Shown: positions 11,907-20,097 of the stretch, piece by piece
Numbering within the stretch: position 1 is the stretch's first letter
Layout: every line of letters starts with the position of its first letter
DNA from: Pikeienuella litoralis
Lineage (GTDB): Bacteria; Pseudomonadota; Alphaproteobacteria; Rhodobacterales; Rhodobacteraceae
Assembly: GCF_037646705.1 (NCBI RefSeq)
Contig: NZ_JBBHER010000007.1
Span: forward strand, 62,001 to 126,000
DNA: 64,000 nucleotides
Direction: 5' to 3'
Translations under genes and position numbers: made by a program
Notes under the pieces: generated by a model
Databases searched by the model: none
What the model was told of the DNA's origin: nothing
Seen by the model: the letters and a program-made list of their open reading frames with translations, nothing else

Positions 11907-13430
11907 TCAGACCAGGCGTCGATCCGACGGGCGCGCCAGGTCGGGCGCCCCGGTTGCGGCGAGAGCGAGCCTCCGCTCGACCCCGGCCACCTGCTGCTCG
12001 GGGAGCCTGTCGAAATCGGCCTCGCCGGCGAATCCCTGTCTCAGAGCGCGGTCGAGCGTCTCCAGCGTGACGAGCGCGGGCCGCCGCGCGATCTTGCAGT
12101 GCTTCTCGATCTTCGCCGCGAGGTTCACGACCTCCCCCAGCACAGTGAATTCGAGGCGGCTTTCTTCGCCGGTGACACCGACGAGCGTCTCGCCGGCGGT
12201 CACGCCGACGCCGATGCCGATCTTCTCCTTCCCCGCCATGGCGCGCTCGGCGTTCCACGCCTCGACCGAGGCGAGAACGTCCTGAACGGTGCGGAGCGCG
12301 TCCGCGGCGTAGGTCTCGCTCGTCAGCGAGGCCCCAAACGTCGCGAGGACCCCGTCGCCGAGATATTTATCGATCGAGCCGCCGTTGTTCTGCACCGCCG
12401 GCACGACGCGCCGATGAAACGCGCGGAGGAGAGCGAGGGTCTCTTCCGGCTGGAGGCGCGCCGAAAGCCCGGTGAAATCCCGCAGGTCCAGGAACATCAC
12501 CGCAGCCTCCCGGCGCACCGCCTCGCCCGGCGAGAGGCCGATCTCGGCGTGGCGGATCTCGCGCGCCACCTCCGGCTCGAAGAATTTTGAAAGCGCGTTC
12601 GCGGCGTAGGCCTCGCTTGCGGATCGGATCATCAACCGGCGCGCGCGGACGACCGCGGCGGCGAGGATCACCGTGACGGCGCCGATCGAGATCAGCTTGT
12701 CGACCTCCGCGCCGATCAGGATCGTCTGCGACGTCATGTATTCGGCGAAGCTGCGCGTGATCTTCATCTCGCCCGCGGTCACAACCGCATAGACGACCAG
12801 CACAAGCCAGCCGATGATCGCCGTCGCGCCGGCGAGAAGGACGTAGCCCGCCTCGAATCTCAGCGTCCGGAGCGCGATGAGGATGAAGACGTAAAGCAGC
12901 GTCGGCGCTTTCAGATAGATTGTCGCCGGCTCCTCGTACTGGAGATGGAAGCTCCAGATCGTCAGCATCAGGACCCCGACATCCATCACCACCGAGAGGC
13001 TCAGAAAGAGCGGGGAAAGCTGGTTCCGCAGCGCCAGCCGGAGCCTGAGCGCCGTGAAAAGACCATAGACCGCGAGCGCCCACGGCACCGGCTCGAAAGA
13101 CACGCTCGCCGGAAACGCCTTTGGCGTAAGCGCATAAAAGACGCCGAAGAAAGCGACGGCCGCGAATTGCGAGACACAGAGGAAGATCTCGCTGAAGCGC
13201 TGATCCTCCTGGATCGCGGCCCGCACGATCAGCGGCAGGTCATCGGGCGGCCGGCGTCCGAAGACAAGCTCAATGGCGCTTGCGAATGAGGATCGGACCC
13301 GCGGAAGCGATGAAAACCATCTCCGCGCCGGTTGCGTGCGTGAATTTAGAACGACGGCCTCCTGTCGAATCCTCTCAATTCCATATGATCCGGCGACCAA
13401 TATAGGCCACGCCGATGGATTGGCGGCCAT
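11907..13430 (-). CDS. Membrane-bound class III adenylate/guanylate cyclase
   Basis: About 507 residues. The N-terminal half has roughly six hydrophobic segments (for example FAAVAFFGVFYAL and TVILAAAVVRARRLMIR), placing it in the inner membrane. A C-terminal class III cyclase domain follows (about residues 305-470). Metal-binding aspartates are seen in MFLDLRDFTG and KYLGDGVLATFG. The purine-selecting Lys (IDKYLGDG) and Thr (EFTVLG) favour ATP as substrate. The catalytic Asn is present in VVNLAAKIE, but the usual arginine three residues on is lysine. The ATG at 13430 is preferred over an adjacent TTG; no clear ribosome-binding site is visible. It would make cAMP in response to a membrane signal. 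It stands alone, convergent with the glp operon. Confidence 0.85.
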   Translation of the reverse strand: MAANPSAWPILVAGSYGIERIRQEAVVLNSRTQPARRWFSSLPRVRSSFASAIELVFGRRPPDDLPLIVRAAIQEDQRFSEIFLCVSQFAAVAFFGVFYALTPKAFPASVSFEPVPWALAVYGLFTALRLRLALRNQLSPLFLSLSVVMDVGVLMLTIWSFHLQYEEPATIYLKAPTLLYVFILIALRTLRFEAGYVLLAGATAIIGWLVLVVYAVVTAGEMKITRSFAEYMTSQTILIGAEVDKLISIGAVTVILAAAVVRARRLMIRSASEAYAANALSKFFEPEVAREIRHAEIGLSPGEAVRREAAVMFLDLRDFTGLSARLQPEETLALLRAFHRRVVPAVQNNGGSIDKYLGDGVLATFGASLTSETYAADALRTVQDVLASVEAWNAERAMAGKEKIGIGVGVTAGETLVGVTGEESRLEFTVLGEVVNLAAKIEKHCKIARRPALVTLETLDRALRQGFAGEADFDRLPEQQVAGVERRLALAATGAPDLARPSDRRLV

Positions 13431-13433
13431 CAA

Positions 13434-13754
13434 GTCTTGTTGTCAACACAATTTCGTGATTAATTGCTATATTAAGGAGATATAAATATCCCCATACAGA
13501 CAATACAAATCTCTCTGTATTATATAATAGCAAAACTATACTTTATGAACAGCGAAATACTGACCGGCTCCGGTTGAGATCTCCAGCTCCAAAGCCGTCC
13601 GCCCTTGGCGTAGAACTCCCGGCCCTCGCCATCTCAAGCCGGTGCGTTCGGGCGCGCGCCGCAACGTCTCGAAACCCATGACGCCGCAGAGATGTTCATG
13701 TGGACCGCTCGTCTTCAATCGCGCCGCATGGCGCGGATCGAGATCGGGAAAGAC
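13434..13754. promoter_or_regulatory. AT-rich regulatory gap upstream of cyclase gene
   Basis: No gene is recognised here. Bases 13438-13555 are strikingly AT-rich for this genome. This stretch carries TATAAT on both strands (13519-13524 on minus, 13523-13528 on plus) and an inverted repeat, ATACAGA at 13494-13500 and TCTGTAT at 13514-13520. A minus-strand promoter using the 13524-13519 box would give the cyclase mRNA a leader of about 80 nt. From 13556 the base composition returns to normal and only short, non-characteristic open frames occur. Confidence 0.4.
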
Positions 13755-13808
13755 GCCGGCCCGAATGCGACGCATCGGGCCGGCTCTGTCGGGCGCCGCG
13801 GCGCCCGA
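13755..13808 (-). terminator. Tandem terminator-like hairpins after dctP
   Basis: Two strong inverted repeats lie just downstream of the dctP stop codon. The first, TCGGGCGCCG/CGGCGCCCGA, is a perfect 20-bp palindrome at 13789-13808. The second has 10-bp arms GCCGGCCCGA (13755-13764) and TCGGGCCGGC (13775-13784) enclosing a further TGC/GCA pairing. They probably end the TRAP operon transcript. Confidence 0.55.
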
Positions 13809-13813
13809 GGACG

Positions 13814-14935
13814 TTACTTGTTCTTCTCGCGCTCGGCTTCCGCGCCCTTCACCACGTTGTCGTAAAGGGTGATGATCCGCGAATGGTAGGGATAGACCAG
13901 CTTCGCGAACTCTTCCTGTGACTGGTAGACCTTGGCGAAGAAGGGATTGCCCTCGAGATACCCCTTGACCACCTTGTTCTGCGCCTCGATGAACAACGGG
14001 TAATACTCATCGGGCGTGTCGAGAACGTTGATCCCGCCCTTCTCGTAATATTCGACCGCCTTGGCGTTCTCATAGAGATTGGTCGCGTTGGTCATGGTGG
14101 CGTTGGCGCGCACCGCGTTCTCGATGATGGCCTTCAGATCGTCCGGCAGATCCTCCCAGAAGTCCTTGTTGATCAACAGCTCGCCGATATCGGTCTGCTG
14201 ATGCAGGCCCTGCAGGTAGTAATAGTCCCAGATCTTGTCGAGGCCGAGATTCCTGTCGTCGGCCGGGCCGATCCACTCGGCGGCGTCGATGGTGCCCCGC
14301 TGCGCGGCCGGCACCAGCTCTCCGCCCGGCATGGCGACGGCCGGCACGCCCATCTCCTTGTAGGTCTCGCCGGCGATGCCCGGCGGCGTGCGGAACTTGA
14401 TGTTGCGGAATTCGTCCATGTCCTTGAACGGCTTGGAGAACCAGCCCAGCGGATCCGGCCCCATCGGCTGCATCAGGAAGGGCTGCACGTTGAAGCCCAT
14501 GACATCCTGCATCAGCTCGTCGTAAAGCTCCTTGCCGCCGCCGACGTAATACCACGACATCAGCGATTGCTGGTCCATGCCGGTGCTGGCCGGAACGTTG
14601 GAGAACAGCACATAGGCCGAGTTCTTGCCCGACCAGTAGTGCGGCCAGGCGTAGCCCGCCATCACCACGCCGGCGCTGACCGCATCGAGGATCTCGAACG
14701 CCGAGACCTCGGCGCCGTCGGGCAGCACCTTGATGTCGAGGCGGCCGGCCGACATGCGCTGCACGTTGTCGGCGAAATCCTGCGTCAACTTGAAATAGAG
14801 GCTCGAATTCGGCACGGCGGTCTGGATCGACATCTTGTAGACCTTGTCCTGCGCCTCTGCGGACGGGACCGTCAGCGCGCCCGCCGCGAGGCCGAACGCG
14901 ACGGCGCCCAGCATCCGTTTCATCTGATATTTCAT
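13814..14935 (-). CDS. dctP: TRAP transporter substrate-binding protein DctP
   Basis: A 373-residue periplasmic protein with a Sec signal ending near PSAEAQDK. TRAP family features include NVQRMSAGRLDIKVLPDGAE near the N-terminus, the conserved arginine in IKFRTPPGIAGE that salt-bridges a carboxylate ligand, and the AAEWIGPADDRNLGLDKIW segment seen in 2-oxoacid and mannonate-type binders such as TakP. AGGAGG precedes the ATG. It is the last gene of a dctQ-dctM-dctP operon. A carboxylate ligand is likely from the arginine; the neighbouring divergent GMC oxidoreductase may act on the imported compound or its precursor. Confidence 0.88.
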   Translation of the reverse strand: MKYQMKRMLGAVAFGLAAGALTVPSAEAQDKVYKMSIQTAVPNSSLYFKLTQDFADNVQRMSAGRLDIKVLPDGAEVSAFEILDAVSAGVVMAGYAWPHYWSGKNSAYVLFSNVPASTGMDQQSLMSWYYVGGGKELYDELMQDVMGFNVQPFLMQPMGPDPLGWFSKPFKDMDEFRNIKFRTPPGIAGETYKEMGVPAVAMPGGELVPAAQRGTIDAAEWIGPADDRNLGLDKIWDYYYLQGLHQQTDIGELLINKDFWEDLPDDLKAIIENAVRANATMTNATNLYENAKAVEYYEKGGINVLDTPDEYYPLFIEAQNKVVKGYLEGNPFFAKVYQSQEEFAKLVYPYHSRIITLYDNVVKGAEAEREKNK

Positions 14936-14975
14936 TTTTTCATCCTCCTCTGCTTTTAGTTGTAGTCACTGCACG

Positions 14976-16295
14976 TCACCGGGCCAGCGCTTCGGGCAGC
15001 CACAGGATCAGGCCCGGAAAGGCGATCAGCACTCCGATCACCATAAGCTGGATCACGACGAACTGGCTCATCCCGATATAGATGTCGCTCATGCTCCATT
15101 GGGGGACGACGCCTTTCAGGAAATACGCCGAAAGCGCCATTGGCGGGGTCAGCCACGACGTTTGCAGCGTCACCGCGACAAGAATGGAGAACCAGAGCGG
15201 ATCGTACCCCATCGCCTTCATCGTCGGCAGGAAGATCGGCACGATCACCAGCACGATCGGGATCCACTCCAGCGGCGAGCCGAGCAGAAAGACGATCGCG
15301 AGGATGATCAGCAGCATCACCATCGGGCTGACCGGCAGCGCCAGAAGCGCCTCCGTCAGCACATCCCCGCTGCCGAGCCGCGAAAAGACGGCGCCGAAAA
15401 AATTCGCGGAGCCGAGAAGGAACATGATCATCGCGGAGACGACCGCGGTGTTGTAGACGCAATATTTCAGCGACGCCCAATCCATCCTGCGGTAGGCGAA
15501 GGCCAGCAGGAGCGAGATCAGCGCCCCCGAGGCGGCGGCGTCGGTCGGCGTCGCGACGCCGGCGATGATCACCCCCAGCGTCGCCGAAATGACGATGAAG
15601 ACCGGGATGACGCCCAGAAACAACTCGCGGAGCTTCTCCAGCCCGGTGGTCTCGTCGATTTCGGCGCGGGTCAGCGGCGGGCCGAGCGCGGGGTTCAGAT
15701 GGCTTCGGATCAGCGTGTAGACGATATAGGCGAGCGCGAGCAGCAGCCCCGGAATGATCGCGGCGGTGAAGAGATCGGACACCGGCACGCCGATCACCGG
15801 GCCCATCACGATCAGCATGATCGACGGCGGAATGAGGATGCCCAGCGTGCCGCCGGCGGCGATCGCGCCCGCCGACAACCGCGTGTCGTAGCCGGTGGAG
15901 CGCATGATCGGCGCGGCCATGACCCCCAGCACGGTGACCGACGCGCCGACGATGCCGGTGGCGGCGGCGAAGATCGTCGCGACCAGCAGCACCACCAGAA
16001 AGAGCGCGCCCCGCAGCCGGCCGAGCAGCAACCGGAGCGCGGTGAACATCCGCTCCATCAGCCCCGAGCGCTCCAGCACGAACCCCATGAACAGAAACAG
16101 CGGGATCGCGGCCATCGTCGTGTTGCGCATCAGCGAAAAGAACTGGAACTGCATCAGGCTGACGACGCGGTCGCCCATCCCGAAATAGCCGAACACCAGC
16201 GAGATGAAGATGAAGGTGAACGCCATCGGATAGCCGGTCAGCAGGCCGACGAAGACCAACCCGAGGGAAATGAAACCAAGGACCGGTTCGGTCAT
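14976..16295 (-). CDS. dctM: TRAP transporter large permease DctM
   Basis: About 439 residues with roughly twelve membrane segments, starting MTEPVLGFISLGLVFVGLLTG. DctM family landmarks include FLFMGFVLERSGL, the GTLGILIPPS segment, and an SPLEWIPIVLVIVPIFLP stretch near the C-terminus. It carries the Na+-coupled transport pathway. The open frame extends 174 nt upstream, but the ATG at 16295 overlaps the dctQ stop (ATGA), which fits translational coupling and removes a nonmembrane, shadow-like extension. Confidence 0.9.
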   Translation of the reverse strand: MTEPVLGFISLGLVFVGLLTGYPMAFTFIFISLVFGYFGMGDRVVSLMQFQFFSLMRNTTMAAIPLFLFMGFVLERSGLMERMFTALRLLLGRLRGALFLVVLLVATIFAAATGIVGASVTVLGVMAAPIMRSTGYDTRLSAGAIAAGGTLGILIPPSIMLIVMGPVIGVPVSDLFTAAIIPGLLLALAYIVYTLIRSHLNPALGPPLTRAEIDETTGLEKLRELFLGVIPVFIVISATLGVIIAGVATPTDAAASGALISLLLAFAYRRMDWASLKYCVYNTAVVSAMIMFLLGSANFFGAVFSRLGSGDVLTEALLALPVSPMVMLLIILAIVFLLGSPLEWIPIVLVIVPIFLPTMKAMGYDPLWFSILVAVTLQTSWLTPPMALSAYFLKGVVPQWSMSDIYIGMSQFVVIQLMVIGVLIAFPGLILWLPEALAR

Positions 16296-16885
16296 GACGG
16301 CGTCGCCTCTTCCCGGAAACGTCGATTGGACAGGATGCAGAACAGGCTTTTCACCAGTTCGCTGACGCCCTGGATCAGCAGCAGCGCCCCGGCGATCGGC
16401 ATCGTGGCCTTCAACGGATAGATGATCGGCATCCATGGGCTCGACGGGATGCGCTCGCCCCGCTCCCACGAGATCGCCGCATAGCCGATGGTCGATTCGG
16501 TGAAGAGGTACATCGCCGGAAAGAACAGCAGCACGATGAACAGCGCGTCGATCACGCCCTGCCAGCGCGGCGGCAGGATGTTGAACAGGAAATCCGCCCG
16601 GACATGCGCGTCGCGCCCGAGGGTGTAGGCCGCGCAGAGCATGAACATGGCCCCGTAGAACATGTAGGTCACGTCGTAGGCCCAGATCGTCGGCCGGTTG
16701 AAGCCGAACCGCGCGACGACCTCATACGCCAGAGCGCCGACCATCGGCAGGATGAGCCATGCGGCCGCCTTGCCCACCAGCATGCCGGGAAAATCCAGAA
16801 CCCGCGCGATCCGGCGAAAGCGGGCCTCTCGCTCGGGCGTCATCCAGACGCGCGGGTCGGTCGAGGCCGAGATTTGACTTCGCAT
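16292..16885 (-). CDS. dctQ: TRAP transporter small permease DctQ
   Basis: A 197-residue protein with four hydrophobic segments (for example AAWLILPMVGALAYEVVARF and VIDALFIVLLFFPAMYLF). It has the DctQ pattern YDVTYMFYGAMFMLCAAYTL followed by the conserved loop GRDAHVRADFL. It supports assembly of the TRAP permease with DctM, whose start overlaps its stop codon. GGGAGGGAG lies 6 nt before the ATG. First gene of the operon, divergent from the GMC oxidoreductase gene across a 96-nt region holding an inverted repeat. Confidence 0.88.
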   Translation of the reverse strand: MRSQISASTDPRVWMTPEREARFRRIARVLDFPGMLVGKAAAWLILPMVGALAYEVVARFGFNRPTIWAYDVTYMFYGAMFMLCAAYTLGRDAHVRADFLFNILPPRWQGVIDALFIVLLFFPAMYLFTESTIGYAAISWERGERIPSSPWMPIIYPLKATMPIAGALLLIQGVSELVKSLFCILSNRRFREEATPS

Positions 16886-16905
16886 CGCTCACTCCCTCCC
16901 AGAAA

Positions 16906-16922
16906 TGAGACTTGTTGTCTCA
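16906..16922. promoter_or_regulatory. Putative operator between TRAP operon and GMC gene
   Basis: A perfect inverted repeat TGAGAC-TTGTT-GTCTCA sits 21 nt upstream of dctQ and about 60 nt upstream of the GMC start. Its size and position suit a dimeric regulator. The nearby IclR gene is the obvious candidate; this is inferred from position only. Confidence 0.55.
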
Positions 16923-16981
16923 ACTAAAAGCGGACTAGAATCGCAATGCAAGGAGAATCTGGCCCCGGGAGGGCCCGCGAT

Positions 16982-18583
16982 ATGGACGAGGGCGCGTTCG
17001 ATTACATCATCGTCGGAGCCGGGTCGGCGGGCTGCGTGCTGGCCAACCGGTTGAGCGCGGACGGCCGCAGCCGCGTGCTTCTGCTCGAGGCGGGCGGGCG
17101 CGACAGCAACCCGTGGATCCATATCCCGGTCGGATATTTCAAGACCATGAACAACCCCGCGGTGGACTGGCGCTACCGCACCGAGCCGGACCCGGGGCTG
17201 GCGGGCCGCGCGCTCGACTGGCCGCGCGGCAAGGTTCTGGGCGGCTCGTCGTCGCTGAACGGGCTGCTTTACGTTCGCGGCCAGCCGCAGGATTACGACC
17301 GCTGGGCGCAGATGGGCGCCATCGGCTGGGCGTGGGACGACGTGCTGCCGCTGTTTCGCCGCTCGGAGGACCAGCAGCGCGGCGCGGACGCGCTGCACGG
17401 GTCCGGCGGGCCGCTGGCCGTCTCCGACACCCGCGTCGCGCGCAAGATCTGCAGCCAGTGGATGGAGGCCGCCGAGGCCGCCGGCTATCCGCGCAACCCC
17501 GACATCAACGGCCCGGTTCAGGAGGGCATGACCTATGCGCAGCTGACCGCGCGGGGCGGCTGGCGCTGTTCGGCGGCGACGGCGTTCCTGCGCCCGGCGA
17601 TGAAGCGGGCCAATCTGCGCGTCGTCACCCGCGCCCAGGTGGAGCGGGTCGAGATCTCCGGCGGCCGCGCCACCGGCGTGACCTATGTGGACGCCGCCAA
17701 CCACCGCCATAGCGCCCGGGCCGAGGGCGAGGTGATCCTGTCGGCCGGGGCGATCGGCTCGCCGCAGATCCTGATGCTGTCCGGCGTCGGGCCGGCCGAA
17801 CATCTGGCGAATATGGGGATCGAGGTGCGGCGCGATCTTGGCGGCGTCGGCCAGAACCTTCAGGACCATCTTCAGGCCCGGCTGGTGTTCAAGTGCCGCG
17901 AGCCGACGCTGAACGACGAGGCGCGCAGCCTCCTCGGCAAGGCGAAGATCGGGCTGCAATACGCGCTCACCCGGCGCGGCCCGATGGCGATGGCGGCGTC
18001 GCTGATCATCGGGTTCGTCCGCACCCGCGACAATCTGGAGACCCCCGACATCCAGTTTCATATCCAGCCCTGGTCGGCCGACAGCCCCGGCGAAGGCGTG
18101 CATCCCTTCTCGGCGTTCACCGCCTCGGTCTGCCAGCTTCGCCCCGAAAGCCGCGGCGCGCTGGAGCTGAAGAGCCCCGACATGCGCGACCATCCCGTCA
18201 TCCGGCCGAATTATCTGGCGACGCCGACCGACCGGCGCACCGTCATCGACGGCGTCCGCATCACGCAGGCCATCGCCGCGAAGCCGCCGCTCCGCGACAG
18301 CATCACCGAAGCGCACAGCCCGACGGAAGAAGTGCGGAGCGACGAGGAGATTCTCGACTGGGTGCGCCGCACCGCGACCACGATCTATCACCCATCGGGC
18401 ACCTGCCGGATGGGAACCGACAGCCGCGCGGTGGTCGATCCGCGGCTACGGGTCCACGGCGTCGAGAGGCTCCGCGTCGTCGATTGCTCGATCATGCCCG
18501 ACCTGACTTCGGGCAACACCAACGCGCCGACGATCATGATCGGCGAGAAGGGGAGCGATCTGATTCTGGCGGACCGGCGATGA
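16982..18583 (+). CDS. GMC-family FAD oxidoreductase (choline dehydrogenase-like)
   Basis: About 533 residues. FAD binding is shown by FDYIIVGAGSAGCVLANRLS at the N-terminus, followed by LLLEAGG. GMC signature 1 lies in GKVLGGSSSLNGLLYVRGQ and signature 2 in GAIGSPQILMLSGVGP. Near the C-terminus are the catalytic His in IYHPSGTCRMG and the partner Asn in SGNTNAPTIMIGEK. Such enzymes oxidise alcohols to aldehydes or ketones. The ATG at 16982 is preferred because GGGAGG lies about 10 nt upstream; an earlier ATG at 16946 has none. The IclR gene overlaps its stop by ATGA, and the TRAP operon is divergent, so an imported alcohol or hydroxy acid is a plausible substrate. Confidence 0.88.
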   Translation: MDEGAFDYIIVGAGSAGCVLANRLSADGRSRVLLLEAGGRDSNPWIHIPVGYFKTMNNPAVDWRYRTEPDPGLAGRALDWPRGKVLGGSSSLNGLLYVRGQPQDYDRWAQMGAIGWAWDDVLPLFRRSEDQQRGADALHGSGGPLAVSDTRVARKICSQWMEAAEAAGYPRNPDINGPVQEGMTYAQLTARGGWRCSAATAFLRPAMKRANLRVVTRAQVERVEISGGRATGVTYVDAANHRHSARAEGEVILSAGAIGSPQILMLSGVGPAEHLANMGIEVRRDLGGVGQNLQDHLQARLVFKCREPTLNDEARSLLGKAKIGLQYALTRRGPMAMAASLIIGFVRTRDNLETPDIQFHIQPWSADSPGEGVHPFSAFTASVCQLRPESRGALELKSPDMRDHPVIRPNYLATPTDRRTVIDGVRITQAIAAKPPLRDSITEAHSPTEEVRSDEEILDWVRRTATTIYHPSGTCRMGTDSRAVVDPRLRVHGVERLRVVDCSIMPDLTSGNTNAPTIMIGEKGSDLILADRR

Positions 18584-19362
18584 CGGCGCGGCAAGGCGCC
18601 GGACCGGGCCGGAAGCCCGCGCAGGGCAACATGCGCCTCCTGACCCTGCTGGAGGAGATCGTGCGCATCGGGGCGCCGGTCGCGCCTCATGAACTGCTGG
18701 GCCGGGTGGATCTGCCGAAGGCCACGCTGCACCGGCTGATGGGCGCGCTCCAGGATCAGGGTTTTTTGCAGAAACTTCCGGACGGGCGCAGCATCCCCGC
18801 GCGCCGCACCTTCGGCATGGCGGCGAACATCCTGTCGGCGATGCGGCTCTCCACGGCGGCTTCAGCCGCGCTCAGGGCGCTTTCGGAGGAGATCGGCGAG
18901 ACCTGCAACATTGCGATCTGCCGGGACGGCCGCATGATCTACACCGACCGCGCCGAAACCAAATGGCCGCTGCAGATCTCGCTGCCGGTCGGCTCGGAGG
19001 TGCCGCTGCATTGCTCCGCCAGCGGCAAGACCTGGCTGGCCAGCCTGCCTCCGGGGGAGGCGCACCGGCTTTTTTCGGCCGGCGCGCTGGAGCGCTTCGC
19101 GCCCAACACCATCACCGAGCCCGAGGCGCTTCTCGCCGAGATCGAACGAACCCGGCGCCGCGGCTGGGGCGAAGACAACGAAGAATTCATCGAAGGCATG
19201 ACCGCGCTCGCCGTGCCGATCCATGACGCGGAGGGGCGGCTCTTCAGCACCCTGTCGTTCCACGCCCCCGTGCAGCGCATGCCGATCGCTCTCGCGCGCC
19301 AGCAGGCCGGCCTTCTGCACCGCGCCGCCCGCAACATGACCGCCCTGCTGTTCTCCGGCTAG
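18580..19362 (+). CDS. IclR-family transcriptional regulator
   Basis: 260 residues. An N-terminal winged helix-turn-helix (MRLLTLLEEIVRIGAPV, then LPKATLHRLMGALQDQGFL) is followed by an effector domain containing LPVGSEVPLHCSASGKTWLA and GWGEDNEEFIEGMTALAVPI, both typical of IclR. The start codon overlaps the GMC stop codon (ATGA), so it is cotranscribed with that gene. It probably controls the GMC/IclR operon and the divergent TRAP operon, with the inverted repeat at 16906-16922 as the candidate binding site. The effector should be the substrate or an early metabolite of that pathway. Confidence 0.9.
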   Translation: MTARQGAGPGRKPAQGNMRLLTLLEEIVRIGAPVAPHELLGRVDLPKATLHRLMGALQDQGFLQKLPDGRSIPARRTFGMAANILSAMRLSTAASAALRALSEEIGETCNIAICRDGRMIYTDRAETKWPLQISLPVGSEVPLHCSASGKTWLASLPPGEAHRLFSAGALERFAPNTITEPEALLAEIERTRRRGWGEDNEEFIEGMTALAVPIHDAEGRLFSTLSFHAPVQRMPIALARQQAGLLHRAARNMTALLFSG

Positions 19363-19471
19363 ACATGCGCCCCGGCGCCCCGCCGAAACCAGGCCGGGCG
19401 CGCAAGCGGCTGTTGCAAGCCCGCCATGGATCGCGCCAATCTGAGCGTGGAATTCTGCAACGGGACACGCC

Positions 19472-19948
19472 ATGAAGCTGGACGCCATCGATCTGCGTAT
19501 TCTGGATGCGGTTCAGCGCGACGGCCGGATCACCAAGCTGCGGCTGGCCGAACAGGTCGGCCTCTCGCCGACCCCCTGTTGGGTGCGGCTCCACAGGATG
19601 GAGCAGGCCGGGTTGATCGAGGGGTATCACGCCCGGCTGGACCCGCGCCGCGTCGCGCCGGTGGCGAGCGTCATCATTGAAGTGACGTTGGCCAATCATC
19701 GTCAGGCCGATTTCGAGCGGTTCGAGAAAGCCATCGCCGGGCGGCCCGAGATCACCTCCTTCTGGTCGGTCGGCGGCGGGGTGGATTATTTCCTCATGGC
19801 GAAGACCCGCGATATCGACGCCTATCAGCGCATGATCGACCAGATGCTGGCGGACGATATCGGCATCGATCGCTATTTCACCTATATCGTGACCCGAACC
19901 CTGAAAGAGAGCTCACGCATACCGGTTGAATTGCTGGCGCCGATCTGA
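19472..19948 (+). CDS. doeX: Lrp/AsnC-family regulator of ectoine degradation (DoeX-like)
   Basis: 158 residues, normal for Lrp/AsnC. The helix-turn-helix lies in LDAIDLRILDAVQRDGRITK and LRLAEQVGLSPTPCWVRLHR. A RAM ligand-binding domain follows (EITSFWSVGGGVDYFLMAKT). The gene is upstream of the dehydrogenase and aminotransferase genes of ectoine catabolism. In Halomonas (doeX) and Ruegeria (asnC), an Lrp/AsnC regulator of this type sits in the same neighbourhood and senses ectoine-derived diaminobutyrates. The role here is inferred from context. Confidence 0.8.
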   Translation: MKLDAIDLRILDAVQRDGRITKLRLAEQVGLSPTPCWVRLHRMEQAGLIEGYHARLDPRRVAPVASVIIEVTLANHRQADFERFEKAIAGRPEITSFWSVGGGVDYFLMAKTRDIDAYQRMIDQMLADDIGIDRYFTYIVTRTLKESSRIPVELLAPI

Positions 19949-20097
19949 CCCCGCCATCGAAAAAACGGCGCCCAATAGAGACTCTGTCTGATTCGGCGTG
20001 ATCCGATAGCTGGAATGGCTGATCGCGCGCCCCGATACAGCCCCCTTCTCCGAAGCTCCGGCGCCATGATGCGGCGAGATCACCCGGAGCGCCTCTG

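Noticed and set aside
13536..13775. 79-codon minus-strand frame between dctP and the cyclase gene
   Set aside because: No ribosome-binding site, no family pattern, and it overlaps the terminator-like hairpins.
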